Below, in pieces: positions 29,407 to 39,066 of a stretch of 64,000 nucleotides of DNA. The notes below the pieces were generated by a model that saw nothing but the letters and a program-made list of their open reading frames with translations, had not been told where the DNA came from and ran no database searches. Where the stretch lies: assembly GCA_947463915.1 (NCBI GenBank), contig CANHVO010000003.1, positions 1 through 64,000 of the forward strand, written 5' to 3'. Both the position numbers and the translations under genes were made by a program. Within the stretch, counting starts at the first letter, position 1; each line of letters begins with the position of its first letter. Origin of the DNA: Planctomycetaceae bacterium (GTDB lineage: Bacteria > Planctomycetota > Planctomycetia > Pirellulales > Pirellulaceae).

Positions 29407-29735
29407 TTGAGATCTTCTGGCCTCACTAAGGGTAACGTAACACGATAGTTAACAATGGAATGATTCAGCAAATGCTGTTCCCCAAGTTAGCCGTCTTACG
29501 TTCCTTCTGGTTTTTAGCATTAGTCCCGGCTCTCGCCGAATATCGAGCAATTGGAAAACCGGGGTTAGCGTCCAACGGCGTATCATCGCGGAAAACCGTC
29601 CCCGTTCAAATATTGTTCGGGGCTGCTATTTTTTGACCAGCGGGCTCATATCCGACGGGATGCCTTTTGGCTTTTCCCCCTACAAATACCGAATCTCCAA
29701 TGGTTAGAGGACGAAAATTGAGGAGATTGCTCGAG

Positions 29736-29751
29736 TGGCACGAAGGTTGCA
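29736..29751 (+). promoter_or_regulatory. Strong sigma-54 -24/-12 promoter candidate (TGGCACGAAGGTTGCA)
   Basis: Near-perfect match to TGGCACG-N4-TTGCW with GG-N10-GC spacing. Confidence 0.75.
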
Positions 29752-29894
29752 TTTCTACTTAGATCAGTTGCAGCTCCTTGTTGTTCAACAAGCGGTTGAT
29801 GTTGAGTTTTCCCGTGGTGTGCGACTTTGCTCAACCTCAAGCCGATCTTTCTAGAGTTGTACGGAAAAGTCGCGTAAGAAAAGGAAGTGGTACT

Positions 29895-30092
29895 ATGTTA
29901 CGATCTGTTCGCATGATGTTCATGTTGGTTGTCGCCACAGTGCTGACTGTCTCTGCGGCAAACGCTTCGCCAAGTCTTGTCCGCGATTCCGTGTCGCGTC
30001 ACAATCACGCTGAGCAAGGTTTCTTTCAAGGGAACCCTCACGCTGGATCGCACCATTTCGCAACACCTCAGCGTTGGTTTCGACTTAGGTAG
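29895..30092 (+). CDS. Small secreted His-containing peptide (65 aa)
   Basis: MLRSVRMMFMLVVATVLTVSAANA signal peptide; AAGGAAG ribosome-binding site; ORF track start 29778. Confidence 0.5.
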   Translation: MLRSVRMMFMLVVATVLTVSAANASPSLVRDSVSRHNHAEQGFFQGNPHAGSHHFATPQRWFRLR

Positions 30093-30248
30093 ATGACGCG
30101 AGGCAGATCGGATTTATTGACAATCTGTCCGATCCTATAGAGGTAAACGTACTTTTGAAAAAGGAGGTGTGGAATAAATGATTTTTCGTTGAGTCGGATT
30201 CGATGAGGAAGCTGCGTCGAGTTTCTAAAGAGATCCCAAATCCTTTTT

Positions 30249-30288
30249 GGCCAGCGAAAGCAATTGCTCCCGCTGGCTGCTTTTTTTT
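30249..30288 (+). terminator. Rho-independent terminator
   Basis: GCCAGCG-N14-CGCTGGC followed by TGCTTTTTTTT. Confidence 0.75.
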
Positions 30289-30335
30289 AGAGAGTTAGCG
30301 GTGCAGACTACAGCTCAATGCAAAGGGTTGCTAAA

Positions 30336-31925
30336 TCAGCGGAAAGCGCGCGACAATCGTTGTCCATTCGACGAGATTTCAGACCGCAGTTGATCGATCT
30401 CTCGTAACTCTTGATCGAGGTCAATTTCCGATTTACTAGTCGCAATCCCTTTGGCTTGTTCGCTCGCTAACGAAGCGTGCTCGATCGCATGTTCCAGTAG
30501 TTCCAGTTTTTTCCTCAGCAGATGGGCCTGCATCTGCTGGTAGGGCCGTAAATCAAAGGATCGAAGCGCATACCCGACCTCTAACTTGCGCGACCACTCT
30601 TCGAGGATCGGGATCCAAAGCAATGCACGTTTGTAATCTCGACTCGTTGCACCCGACAATACCTCTGTCCTGGCAAGACGCATTTCCTCAAGTACCTCCC
30701 TCGGTGATGGATAGTAGGCATAACATGCAACGACGCTAAAGGCGACCAATCCGGCCAAGCAGGTTATCCCCACAACCCGCGGCGAAACGGCGCGATTCCA
30801 ACCGCTCTGTTTTATGTACGTGGCCCCGAAGTTTTCTGTTTCTTGTCGCTCCATCCAGCCTTGGAGTCGAAGCCTTACCACCCATCCGAATATCGCCATC
30901 ACGAGCAGCACACCGACACCGATGCGATCGACCACTCCAATGGACTCGGCTAGTTTGCTAAAGAGGAGTTCCGCAGTTAGTCCCTGGCTTGAATGCAAAG
31001 GGTTGGTGTAAACGTCGAATGCATGAGTATGTCCAGCGGGCTCGACACCGGGCGGTATCAGAGGTCGCTCTACTGCATAGGCAAAGCCAACTATCACAAG
31101 GAACAATACGGTAAACCAGGTCAGTGTTGGTTTGATTCCATAATTCGAAGCAATCCACCATAGCGTCGCGAAATTCACGCCGGTGCCTAACAGCAGCAGG
31201 CAAAAGGCCGCACCAGGCGAGTTTCCATGAGCGAACATCATCCCAAGCTGACTCATCGTTAGCATCGGTGGAGCGTAAATCGGAATCGCCACGACCGCCA
31301 TTTTCAATGGTGCTAACGGATCAAGTTGTTCGACAGAGCTTTGCAATGCGCCATGTGGCAGCAGAAATCCGAGAAGAAACAATCCCAAGAGAGCGACGAC
31401 CGTCAACCCGCCGGTCGGTCCGCACAGTTCTCGAGCCATGTACAAAAACGTCAACGCTACTCGGCGAAGTCCGATCACTTCTGGATCCTTCGGAGGATCC
31501 ATCGGTTTCCAACTCGTCAATCGGTCCCACACCATCCCCAATGCAGTCACTACCCCCAAAGAAGCGAGTGCAAAGCCGATAATCACGTACGGTCTGGTTA
31601 GCGTTAACCCGTAAAGCAACGAAAGGGGATTGAATAACGGTGCCGAAAGCGCAAATGCCGTGATGGCTCCGGGGCGAATTCCCATTCGCTTCATTTCACG
31701 CAAAATCGGAATGACGCCGATCGAGCAAACCGGTAACAGCATGCCGATCAACCAGGATTGTGGTAACGATCGCCAGCCATTGCCGCCAAACAATCGAAGG
31801 GTGCCAGCGGTGCCCAAATAGTATCGGAGCAGCCCAGCAATAAACAGCCCAACAATCATCGTTGGTGCCGCCGAGGCTAACCCTTGAACGAAGCGCATAA
31901 AACCGCCAGCAAGCATTACATCCAT
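30336..31925 (-). CDS. Permease of the ArsP_1/COG0701 family
   Basis: MLLPVCSIGVIPILREMKRMGIRPGAITAFALSAPLFNPLS; start at 31925 preferred (ORF extends to 32030). Confidence 0.85.
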   Translation of the reverse strand: MDVMLAGGFMRFVQGLASAAPTMIVGLFIAGLLRYYLGTAGTLRLFGGNGWRSLPQSWLIGMLLPVCSIGVIPILREMKRMGIRPGAITAFALSAPLFNPLSLLYGLTLTRPYVIIGFALASLGVVTALGMVWDRLTSWKPMDPPKDPEVIGLRRVALTFLYMARELCGPTGGLTVVALLGLFLLGFLLPHGALQSSVEQLDPLAPLKMAVVAIPIYAPPMLTMSQLGMMFAHGNSPGAAFCLLLLGTGVNFATLWWIASNYGIKPTLTWFTVLFLVIVGFAYAVERPLIPPGVEPAGHTHAFDVYTNPLHSSQGLTAELLFSKLAESIGVVDRIGVGVLLVMAIFGWVVRLRLQGWMERQETENFGATYIKQSGWNRAVSPRVVGITCLAGLVAFSVVACYAYYPSPREVLEEMRLARTEVLSGATSRDYKRALLWIPILEEWSRKLEVGYALRSFDLRPYQQMQAHLLRKKLELLEHAIEHASLASEQAKGIATSKSEIDLDQELREIDQLRSEISSNGQRLSRAFR

Positions 31926-31953
31926 TGTATGGTTTCCGAAATGATAGTTTGTT

Positions 31954-32406
31954 TCAATTAATCGTATTGGTAGCTGGCAGTTTGGCGTGTGATTCGCGAA
32001 GCAAAACAACAAACCGCTCGATATCCTCACGGCAATCGCTCAGAGAAATGTCTTCCGCACTGAGATGATGCCGAAGAGTCTCACTCAATTCGTAAAGGGG
32101 TACCCATTCGAGTTCAGGCAAATCGGTATCGGCGGCCACTTCCGGTACCCACGTAATCAGGTCCGACAATTCGTCACGGGTTGTTTCGAGCGACTCCTTG
32201 GTTTCGAGTAGGCCGAGACGTTGTTCAATCTTTTGCGCTGCGTCTTCCATACTTTGTGGCCAATGAGGCGGCAATTCGTGATCCATTTCATGCAGGGACT
32301 CCTTTTCTGCTACACAACCCAAGCTGGAGGCTGTTAGTAGTAAAATGAAGCTCCACCATCGGCGGATTGGAAACACTTGTCTTAGCAACTTATGTGACTG
32401 ATTCAT
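31954..32406 (-). CDS. Hypothetical lipoprotein
   Basis: Lipobox-like LLLTASSLGC; 4-nt overlap with the upstream gene. Confidence 0.72.
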   Translation of the reverse strand: MNQSHKLLRQVFPIRRWWSFILLLTASSLGCVAEKESLHEMDHELPPHWPQSMEDAAQKIEQRLGLLETKESLETTRDELSDLITWVPEVAADTDLPELEWVPLYELSETLRHHLSAEDISLSDCREDIERFVVLLRESHAKLPATNTIN

Positions 32407-33359
32407 CGGTAGCTTGGCGCTTCTACTTCCTTCAAAATGGACTCGATAACACTCGAAGCGGGTTGACCTCGCGTGATCAAACGAACACCTACAACTGGGA
32501 TGGCTACGGCTTTAATATCGTCAGGAATGACAAAGTCGCGATTCTGGAGCAACGCCCAGGCGCGGGCGACTCGCTGCCAAATCAGCATGCCTCTAGGACT
32601 CAGGCCAAGCGAGACCGATTCATGGTTTCTTGTGGCTTCGCATAGATCTACGAGATACTCTTGAACCGCAGGCGCAATACGAATTCCCTGAGCATGATTT
32701 TGAAGCGCTTGCAGCGTGTCTAGGCTTAACGATTCGCACGAGTCTGATGTACTGTTATGCTGCGAGTCGACTTGATTGAGGATCGCAATTTGTGCAGCAC
32801 GATCTGGGTAGCCAATTTCGAGCTTCATCGAAAATCGATCGAGTTGAGCCTCTGGCAAGGGATAAGCTCCATGACTTTCAATCGGATTCTGCGTGGCGAT
32901 CACAAAGAATACCGGTGACAAAGGCCGAGACTCGCCGTCAATGGTTACCTGTCGCTCCGCCATCGCTTCGAACAAGGCGCTTTGAGTTCGTGGAGTCGTT
33001 CGGTTGATTTCGTCCGCCAGAAGAATGTCGGAAAACACAGGGCCATGATGGAATTCGAACTCGCGCGTCTTCTGGTTGAACATGTTGAACCCAGTCACGT
33101 CCGTCGGCAGCAAGTCCGGCGTACATTGGATTCGAGCGAACTTGGCGCCAAAACAGCGAGCAATGGCTTTGGCTAAGGTTGTTTTTCCCAGACCAGGCAG
33201 GTCATCGAGCAGTAAGTGCCCGCCCGCCAATAAGCATGCGATCACCAATTCCATGCGGTCGGCTTTACCTAGCAAAACCTGATTGAGTCGCGAACGAAGC
33301 AAATCGATTGAGTGCTTGTCATTGGTGGAAGTTGAAATGGGTTCGTGAATCGCACTCAT
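32403..33359 (-). CDS. MoxR-family AAA+ ATPase
   Basis: GGHLLLDDLPGLGKTTLAKAIA, DEINRTTPRTQSALFEAMAERQVT, FVIATQNPIESHGAYPLPEAQLDRF. Confidence 0.96.
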   Translation of the reverse strand: MSAIHEPISTSTNDKHSIDLLRSRLNQVLLGKADRMELVIACLLAGGHLLLDDLPGLGKTTLAKAIARCFGAKFARIQCTPDLLPTDVTGFNMFNQKTREFEFHHGPVFSDILLADEINRTTPRTQSALFEAMAERQVTIDGESRPLSPVFFVIATQNPIESHGAYPLPEAQLDRFSMKLEIGYPDRAAQIAILNQVDSQHNSTSDSCESLSLDTLQALQNHAQGIRIAPAVQEYLVDLCEATRNHESVSLGLSPRGMLIWQRVARAWALLQNRDFVIPDDIKAVAIPVVGVRLITRGQPASSVIESILKEVEAPSYR

Positions 33360-35818
33360 GCCAATTGCCCTTCGGTCATTCGTTTACTTCCTCGTCGTAA
33401 CGCTTTTGTTGTTAGTCCATGCCAAACGCTGGCAATCGCCGCTTGATCGTTCTTCGACAGTCGACTTGTTCCACCAAACCAGATTCGATCTGCCGACTCC
33501 AAATAAAGCTGTACGTGATAACTGAGATCGCTTGGCAGGATCGTTCGGAAACGATGAAGATGTTCTCTGAGCAGAATCCCCTTTGCCCTCGGGATACCGG
33601 CAAGTCGGCAGCGTAGTTCGAGAAGCCAAGTTAACCAGGAGATGCGCAGTCGATCATTTAGTAGAAACAGGACTGGAAACGCAATCCAACTCGCCCATTC
33701 GACCAGCAAGCTTCTCAGCAAGAAAAGGCACAGTGCGGCTGATGAAAATGCCAGTGTCCACATTGCGATTGCCCAGCGATTTTGTTTTATTCGATACCAG
33801 ATGCTGGCAGAATACGGTGGGGTCTGGTAACCCGGTGATGGCTCAAGAGGAATCCAATAACCATGCCCAACATCGATTTCTAACCATGCGTGAGCATCGC
33901 TGGGCAAGATGGCAATTTCTCCTTCACGAGCGACATAGTGATTTGGATTTGCGTAAAAACCAGCGACGAATCGCGTGCGATAGCCGAGATGGTCCAGCAT
34001 CAGAGTTGCTGCTGTGGCAAAGAGATAATCTGGGCCGCGTCGATCAAGCAAAAACTGGTTCAATACCCCAGACTCCGAATTTGCGATCGAGTCCCTTAAA
34101 ACCGATTCATTGGTACGATCAAGCACAAACTGAGAGCGCAAGCCGGATACGACGGACTGAACTTGTTGCCAACCGCGTGGCAGATTGCCTGCATAATCAT
34201 GAGCCAATTGGTTGAGTGCGAGCTGGCAGTTGTCTGATAGCTGCTTGTGGGATCTCCCTGGAGAACAGTTACGCACCAAGTCCTCAAGTCTTTCCAGATC
34301 GATTCGGCTGTTGATCATCCTGACGACCGTGTAGTCCGGTACGTGTTCGCGATTGGGCATCATCAAACAATCGTCGAACGAGATCTCAAAAAAGTCTTGT
34401 TGGTCGATTTGGTCGATGCACCACAACTGCATCCCCTGTCGCGAAGGGATTGTTGGCGAGCGATAGCGCGTAAACTTGATAGCCTCTGGGAGCGAGTCAA
34501 CGAACGGGCTTATTGAGTTCTGTACCGATGTTCCACCAGGACCATACCAACTCTGCTTTCCAATGACGGTGCATTCGATCGCTCGGGTAGAGGCACTGGA
34601 ATTTACTTCGGCGTTCGACCAAGTGGCACCATCAAAGTGAGAGAATCGTTGTGCTGCCAAGTGCGTACCGCTCTCGCCTTGCCAAAACATCAGCGATTCC
34701 CCCACCAAGTCATCTACCGGTTTGCGCTCATCCGGCAGTTCGCGTTCGATACTAAACTCCGAGCCGCTCGCAGATCGGTTGCCTTCGGTAGACTTTCCGT
34801 CTTCGCTCTCCCTGTTCTGAGGCGACAGGGCTTGTGCACGCTCCACACGTTGCAGTCTCTTCTTTGGCTCGCCAAACTCATCGCTAAAGACATCAAAAAG
34901 ACTTGGTTTCTCCGAGTCCAGGAATATGTCGGTCTCAACGGCACCGAAGGAAGTCGCGTGCTTTTTTGCCGCGACGAGAGCGTCGCCGTTTCCTACTCCG
35001 CTTCGGGCTGCCGAGTCCTTGCCTGTCGTGCCACCGCTGGTTGGCATCAACTCCGCCTTGAGTTTCCTGATCACAGGAATACGGCCAGCAACAAACGACG
35101 ATCCAACCAAGAAAACAATACATCCAAACAGAGTGAACACGATACGCTGAAACCTAGCTGGCTGGATTCCAACCGCTGCCGCCGTTTCCACCTGGGACCA
35201 GTAATTGTTGACCAACCACCAAAGGCACAGAATGCCCCACAGTAGAGAGAACCACAAAGCGAATGGTGAATCCGATATGAAAGTTGCGAATAGCGTCAGG
35301 AAGCCGCTGCAGATTACCGACAAACTTAACGTTCGCATTTGAAAGGAAAGCAACGCTATTGCTAAACTGCCCCATCCCAAGCAAGTTAGCATTACCATCT
35401 CGAACCCGTTGCCATTTCCCAGTTGTTTTGCGATCGGATTTGCAATCCAAGGCGTTGCGACAGAAGCGATCATGAATAGAACACTCCATGTGTTCGACTT
35501 CGTGGACCAAAGCTCCTTTGCCCCGACGTCCTGTCTCGGCACCGAACGTCTTACGAGCCATGCGGATAGCAGCAGAAAAAAAAGACAGCAGACGGATTCG
35601 ATGGCAATCACGATCAAGCTGTCGTAACTCAGCCGACGATGCGTTAGCAATAGAATGGCAACAATTGCCATGCTAATCGTTCCTGTTCGGCGACGTTCGA
35701 GTTCTCTTGAGTCTCGAGTGATTGAATCAACAGCCCGCCTACGTACGAGCCTCTCGAGCTTGGGTACGACCTCGTTGCTAGCTGCGGATGACGACGCGTG
35801 AAGCAAAATGTTAGACAT
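33356..35818 (-). CDS. Transglutaminase-like (TgpA-like) membrane protein
   Basis: N-terminal TM segments, RGPDYLFATAATLMLDHLGYRTRFVAGFYAN...DAHAWLEIDVGHGYWIPLEPSPGY; start 35818 overlaps the DUF58 stop. Confidence 0.92.
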   Translation of the reverse strand: MSNILLHASSSAASNEVVPKLERLVRRRAVDSITRDSRELERRRTGTISMAIVAILLLTHRRLSYDSLIVIAIESVCCLFFLLLSAWLVRRSVPRQDVGAKELWSTKSNTWSVLFMIASVATPWIANPIAKQLGNGNGFEMVMLTCLGWGSLAIALLSFQMRTLSLSVICSGFLTLFATFISDSPFALWFSLLWGILCLWWLVNNYWSQVETAAAVGIQPARFQRIVFTLFGCIVFLVGSSFVAGRIPVIRKLKAELMPTSGGTTGKDSAARSGVGNGDALVAAKKHATSFGAVETDIFLDSEKPSLFDVFSDEFGEPKKRLQRVERAQALSPQNRESEDGKSTEGNRSASGSEFSIERELPDERKPVDDLVGESLMFWQGESGTHLAAQRFSHFDGATWSNAEVNSSASTRAIECTVIGKQSWYGPGGTSVQNSISPFVDSLPEAIKFTRYRSPTIPSRQGMQLWCIDQIDQQDFFEISFDDCLMMPNREHVPDYTVVRMINSRIDLERLEDLVRNCSPGRSHKQLSDNCQLALNQLAHDYAGNLPRGWQQVQSVVSGLRSQFVLDRTNESVLRDSIANSESGVLNQFLLDRRGPDYLFATAATLMLDHLGYRTRFVAGFYANPNHYVAREGEIAILPSDAHAWLEIDVGHGYWIPLEPSPGYQTPPYSASIWYRIKQNRWAIAMWTLAFSSAALCLFLLRSLLVEWASWIAFPVLFLLNDRLRISWLTWLLELRCRLAGIPRAKGILLREHLHRFRTILPSDLSYHVQLYLESADRIWFGGTSRLSKNDQAAIASVWHGLTTKALRRGSKRMTEGQLA

Positions 35819-37154
35819 GAACGGTCTCCGATAGCCAATGGTTGAGTTGGCTGGTGATGTCCTTGTCGAGATCGATGAGTCGAGACGCGTCACGACGCTG
35901 CCTCAATCCTCTGCTGTGCATTCCGATCTCCACGTTCACAAAGGCTGAGGGATGTTCGGATTCGCTTTGGCATGGCGGCGAGATCGAAATCCAACAAACG
36001 CCGTTCCCTTTCGGAGAATCGCTCCTCGAAAAAGCTTGACTTTTTGCTGAATCCGACGGGCCATCTAAAGGTATTTCTGCCAATTGTTGCATGGTCGGTT
36101 TTCTGCCTGCCGCACTTTCGGAGACTCCGCATAGCTTTCGATCGATGAGCAATCGATACGGTAGATGTCTTGCTGAGAGTAATTCGACAAGACTTGCGGC
36201 GATGCGGACGCGCCACGCCAAATTCTCGCGGCTCTCCAAGTCTGTGCCTTGGCAACGCGATGTTGACAAGTGAAGTTCGATGGATTGGTTTTGAGGACCG
36301 CCCCGCTCGCAGACAACAAGATAATCTTGTCGTGCGGAATGCGCCCAATGAATGTTCTTGAGCGTATCGCCTCTTCGGAAATCGCGAACCCCGAGAAAGT
36401 CTCCATGGGTTGACGTTCGATTGCCGACACCAAGGTCTGAGAGTTGGTCACCCGTAAACTCAAATTCCTCTGAAATCGGAATCAACAGAGGAAGCACGGT
36501 GACCGGACTCAAATCTCGAATCTCACGTCTCGCGGTCCAAATTCCAAATGGAAATGCACAAGTAATCTTTGGCCCTTGCTTGGGATAGCGTCCTCGGTAC
36601 TCTGCTGAAATCGGCAATCGATACGTTGCGGTGGAGAACGCTGGAATACGCTCAAGAGCTGCCTCGGGTAAGGCTGAATTGTTATCGGAGCCGGCCTTGG
36701 CCGACGATTCTGCAAGATACCCTTCGACCATCAATCCCATGATCGGCAGGGGCAAGTAATTTCGAACGCTCAGTTGCAAATAGGAAGATTCTCGCTCATG
36801 CAATTCACCGCAAGCTGGATGAAGCTTGCAATTGACACAACGCGTTGCCAGCCACGGAAACCCCATTCCAAATGCGATTACTGCCGATAAACCTGCCGCG
36901 AGAGTCCAGCCCATGGGACTGAAAAACGCGCCCACCAAGATGCTTGCCAGGGTAGCTAAAACGAACCAGCCAATAGGCTCTTTGAGCCAATACACAAAAC
37001 GATTTGCCCAGGGACAAAAGTCGGTTGTCAGCAATTGCGACAATCGGCTGGTTGCCTTGGTCACTTCACCGGCCATCGCCATAATGAACGCACCTTCGGT
37101 ACGAGAGACCCCTTGCAGAAATGAACTTGTGCCATCGCTTTGGTGAGCTATCAA
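35811..37154 (-). CDS. DUF58 domain-containing protein
   Basis: GDFLGVRDFRRGDTLKNIHWAHSARQDYLVV; operon with MoxR and transglutaminase. Confidence 0.93.
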   Translation of the reverse strand: MIAHQSDGTSSFLQGVSRTEGAFIMAMAGEVTKATSRLSQLLTTDFCPWANRFVYWLKEPIGWFVLATLASILVGAFFSPMGWTLAAGLSAVIAFGMGFPWLATRCVNCKLHPACGELHERESSYLQLSVRNYLPLPIMGLMVEGYLAESSAKAGSDNNSALPEAALERIPAFSTATYRLPISAEYRGRYPKQGPKITCAFPFGIWTARREIRDLSPVTVLPLLIPISEEFEFTGDQLSDLGVGNRTSTHGDFLGVRDFRRGDTLKNIHWAHSARQDYLVVCERGGPQNQSIELHLSTSRCQGTDLESRENLAWRVRIAASLVELLSARHLPYRLLIDRKLCGVSESAAGRKPTMQQLAEIPLDGPSDSAKSQAFSRSDSPKGNGVCWISISPPCQSESEHPSAFVNVEIGMHSRGLRQRRDASRLIDLDKDITSQLNHWLSETVHV

Positions 37155-37301
37155 CTAGCCAAGGGCGATGTGCTTAGCGGAGCAGCCCAGGCTGTCCCTT
37201 TTCAATGACCATCACTTCGATGCTTTGAATTTGAGTCACACCACGTGGCAAAACCATCAGGCCAATTGCGTCAACCACAAACAAAACAAACAACGCGCGA
37301 T

Positions 37302-37757
37302 CTAGGCGACGGGTGGTCCTCGGACAGAAAGTCCGTAAAGAAAAATGGCAGCAGTCGGGGTGCTGTCACGGTCAATGCACAATCGCTGCGTTGGTAGCGG
37401 TTTCCAATCGATCACCTGAGTGAACGTGAACAACGCATTGCGAGTTGCAAAGAAATTCTGGCAGATACTACAGTGATCGCAATCATGCTCATCGGCTGGA
37501 GATGGCTGCTTTGATTCATGGCTTGCATTTTGGGAGCGGTCACAATGTTGATGGTGACAACTGCAAGACTTCGCCTCCAATTGAGCAATCGACGAGTTTT
37601 GATGCTTTTTGGCCGTCGTGCAACCTACGTGAACTAACCCTATCCAATTGCTTATCAGCAACGCAGTTAGAACAAGGTAAGTTGTGAAAGTACGCGAGGG
37701 CAAAGGCTGGATCCCAGGGTTGCGATAAACAACGAAAGGCAATCGATTGCAGGACAT
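37302..37757 (-). CDS. Cys/His-rich hypothetical membrane protein (DUF2946-like composition)
   Basis: Single TM plus CSCHHQHCDRS...DEHDCDHCSICQNFF. Confidence 0.5.
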   Translation of the reverse strand: MSCNRLPFVVYRNPGIQPLPSRTFTTYLVLTALLISNWIGLVHVGCTTAKKHQNSSIAQLEAKSCSCHHQHCDRSQNASHESKQPSPADEHDCDHCSICQNFFATRNALFTFTQVIDWKPLPTQRLCIDRDSTPTAAIFLYGLSVRGPPVA

Positions 37758-37910
37758 TGAGAGCGGAACGGTCCTGCGCCGGAAGATCTGATTCTCGCTG
37801 GTTCATACGAAATGTCAAGCATTACGGTTCATGACGCTCTACCTCGAATAAATGAGTTCATGTTGATCAATGATTTTCTTTCGCCTTCTTAAAGGCTTGA
37901 CGGACTAGTC

Positions 37911-37953
37911 TCAAAGGCCTGTCGGCCAAGTCTCAAAGGCCTGTCGGCCAGGT
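37911..37953 (+). repeat. Short 22-bp tandem duplication TCTCAAAGGCCTGTCGGCCAAG
   Basis: Two near-identical copies with GGCCTGTCGGCC hairpin plus a related upstream segment. Confidence 0.8.
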
Positions 37954-37969
37954 AATGGCGAACTGTTTA

Positions 37970-38097
37970 GTCACCCTCCCACTGGGAGGGTCGAGCGTAG
38001 CGAGGGGAGGGTGAAGTGCCAGCAGCCAATGAGCAAGTCACTTCACCCTCCCCGGGCCGAAGGCCCGCCCCTCCCAAAAAAGGGAGGGTGACTTGGC
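37970..38097. repeat. R4 family palindromic repeat (GTCACCCTCCC...GGGAGGGTGAC)
   Basis: gtcaccctcccactgggagggtcgagcg...gggagggtgaagtg...cacttcaccctcccc...gggagggtgac. Confidence 0.85.
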
Positions 38098-38158
38098 CGA
38101 GATTTCCAAAATTCACTTGACGAAACGATCAAGTATCGTAAAGTTGACGGACGGTCAA

Positions 38159-38186
38159 TCAGTCGGTTGATCGATTGAGCGACTGA
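38159..38186. promoter_or_regulatory. Inverted-repeat operator candidate TCAGTCG-N14-CGACTGA
   Basis: Perfect 7-bp arms just upstream of the ArsR/SmtB gene. Confidence 0.4.
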
Positions 38187-38200
38187 ATGGGGTGCGATAG

Positions 38201-38575
38201 GTGCGGTTGAACGACGAGAATGACCAGGAAGAAGAGGTTGGCTGCGTGGGCGAGCAGCACGAAAGTGCGATATCCGTTGAGCAGCCTGCTGATGACAAGA
38301 TTTGTGGTCGAGCAGCGGGGATTTTTCGCGCGCTCGGGGACTTGAGTCGGCTTCGTCTTCTCTCGTTATTAGCCCAGAGGGAAATGTGTGTAACCGAACT
38401 GACTGAGCGACTCAAGGACAATCTTCCAGCGGTGTCGCAACGGCTCAAACTGCTGCGGGGAGAGCGCATCGTCTCGACGCGACGGCAGGGGAAGCACATC
38501 TATTACCGGTTAACGGACAGCCATATTGCACATTTGATTGCCAATGGTTTAGCTCATGGCGAAGAGCCTGACTAG
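38201..38575 (+). CDS. ArsR/SmtB-family metalloregulatory repressor
   Basis: CVTELTERLKDNLPAVSQRLKLLRGERIVSTRRQGKHIYYRL and alpha5 metal motif DSHIAHLIANGLAHGEE; GTG start. Confidence 0.92.
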   Translation: MRLNDENDQEEEVGCVGEQHESAISVEQPADDKICGRAAGIFRALGDLSRLRLLSLLAQREMCVTELTERLKDNLPAVSQRLKLLRGERIVSTRRQGKHIYYRLTDSHIAHLIANGLAHGEEPD

Positions 38576-38621
38576 CAAGCGTGTATTCTCGGATCACAAT
38601 TTCGAAGGGAAAGAACAAAAA

Positions 38622-38966
38622 ATGAGTCATCAACACGATAATCATAGCCATGTCCATGGAGCCAACTGCGGGCATACCGCGATCCAACATGGCGATCACG
38701 TTGACTTCTTACACGATGGTCATTTGCACCATCAAACGGCTTCCGGAGTCGTCGAAGAGCACACTCTTGAGGTGACAGCTGCAAACCCAACCAGCTGCTC
38801 TAACGGCCATGCATGCAGCGGCCACGATGCGGCGCACGTTCATGGTCCAGGGTGTGGCCACGAAGCGGTTCCTCACGGTGACCACATTGACTACTTGGTT
38901 GATGGTCATCTGCACCATCAGCACAATGGGCATTGCGACAATCATGGTGTCGTAAGCCTCGTATAG
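38622..38966 (+). CDS. His-rich metal-binding protein with internal duplication
   Basis: Two copies of HVHGxxCGHxAxxHGDHxDxLxDGHLHHQ; ATG at 38622. Confidence 0.8.
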   Translation: MSHQHDNHSHVHGANCGHTAIQHGDHVDFLHDGHLHHQTASGVVEEHTLEVTAANPTSCSNGHACSGHDAAHVHGPGCGHEAVPHGDHIDYLVDGHLHHQHNGHCDNHGVVSLV

Positions 38967-39066
38967 CTCGGCGACTAGCTAGGCAACAAAATTGGCGGCG
39001 ACGCCGTTTTGTCGCAACTCCGCCTTAGCCGTGTTAGCCCAATTGGCGTTGAATTAAGCCTGTACT

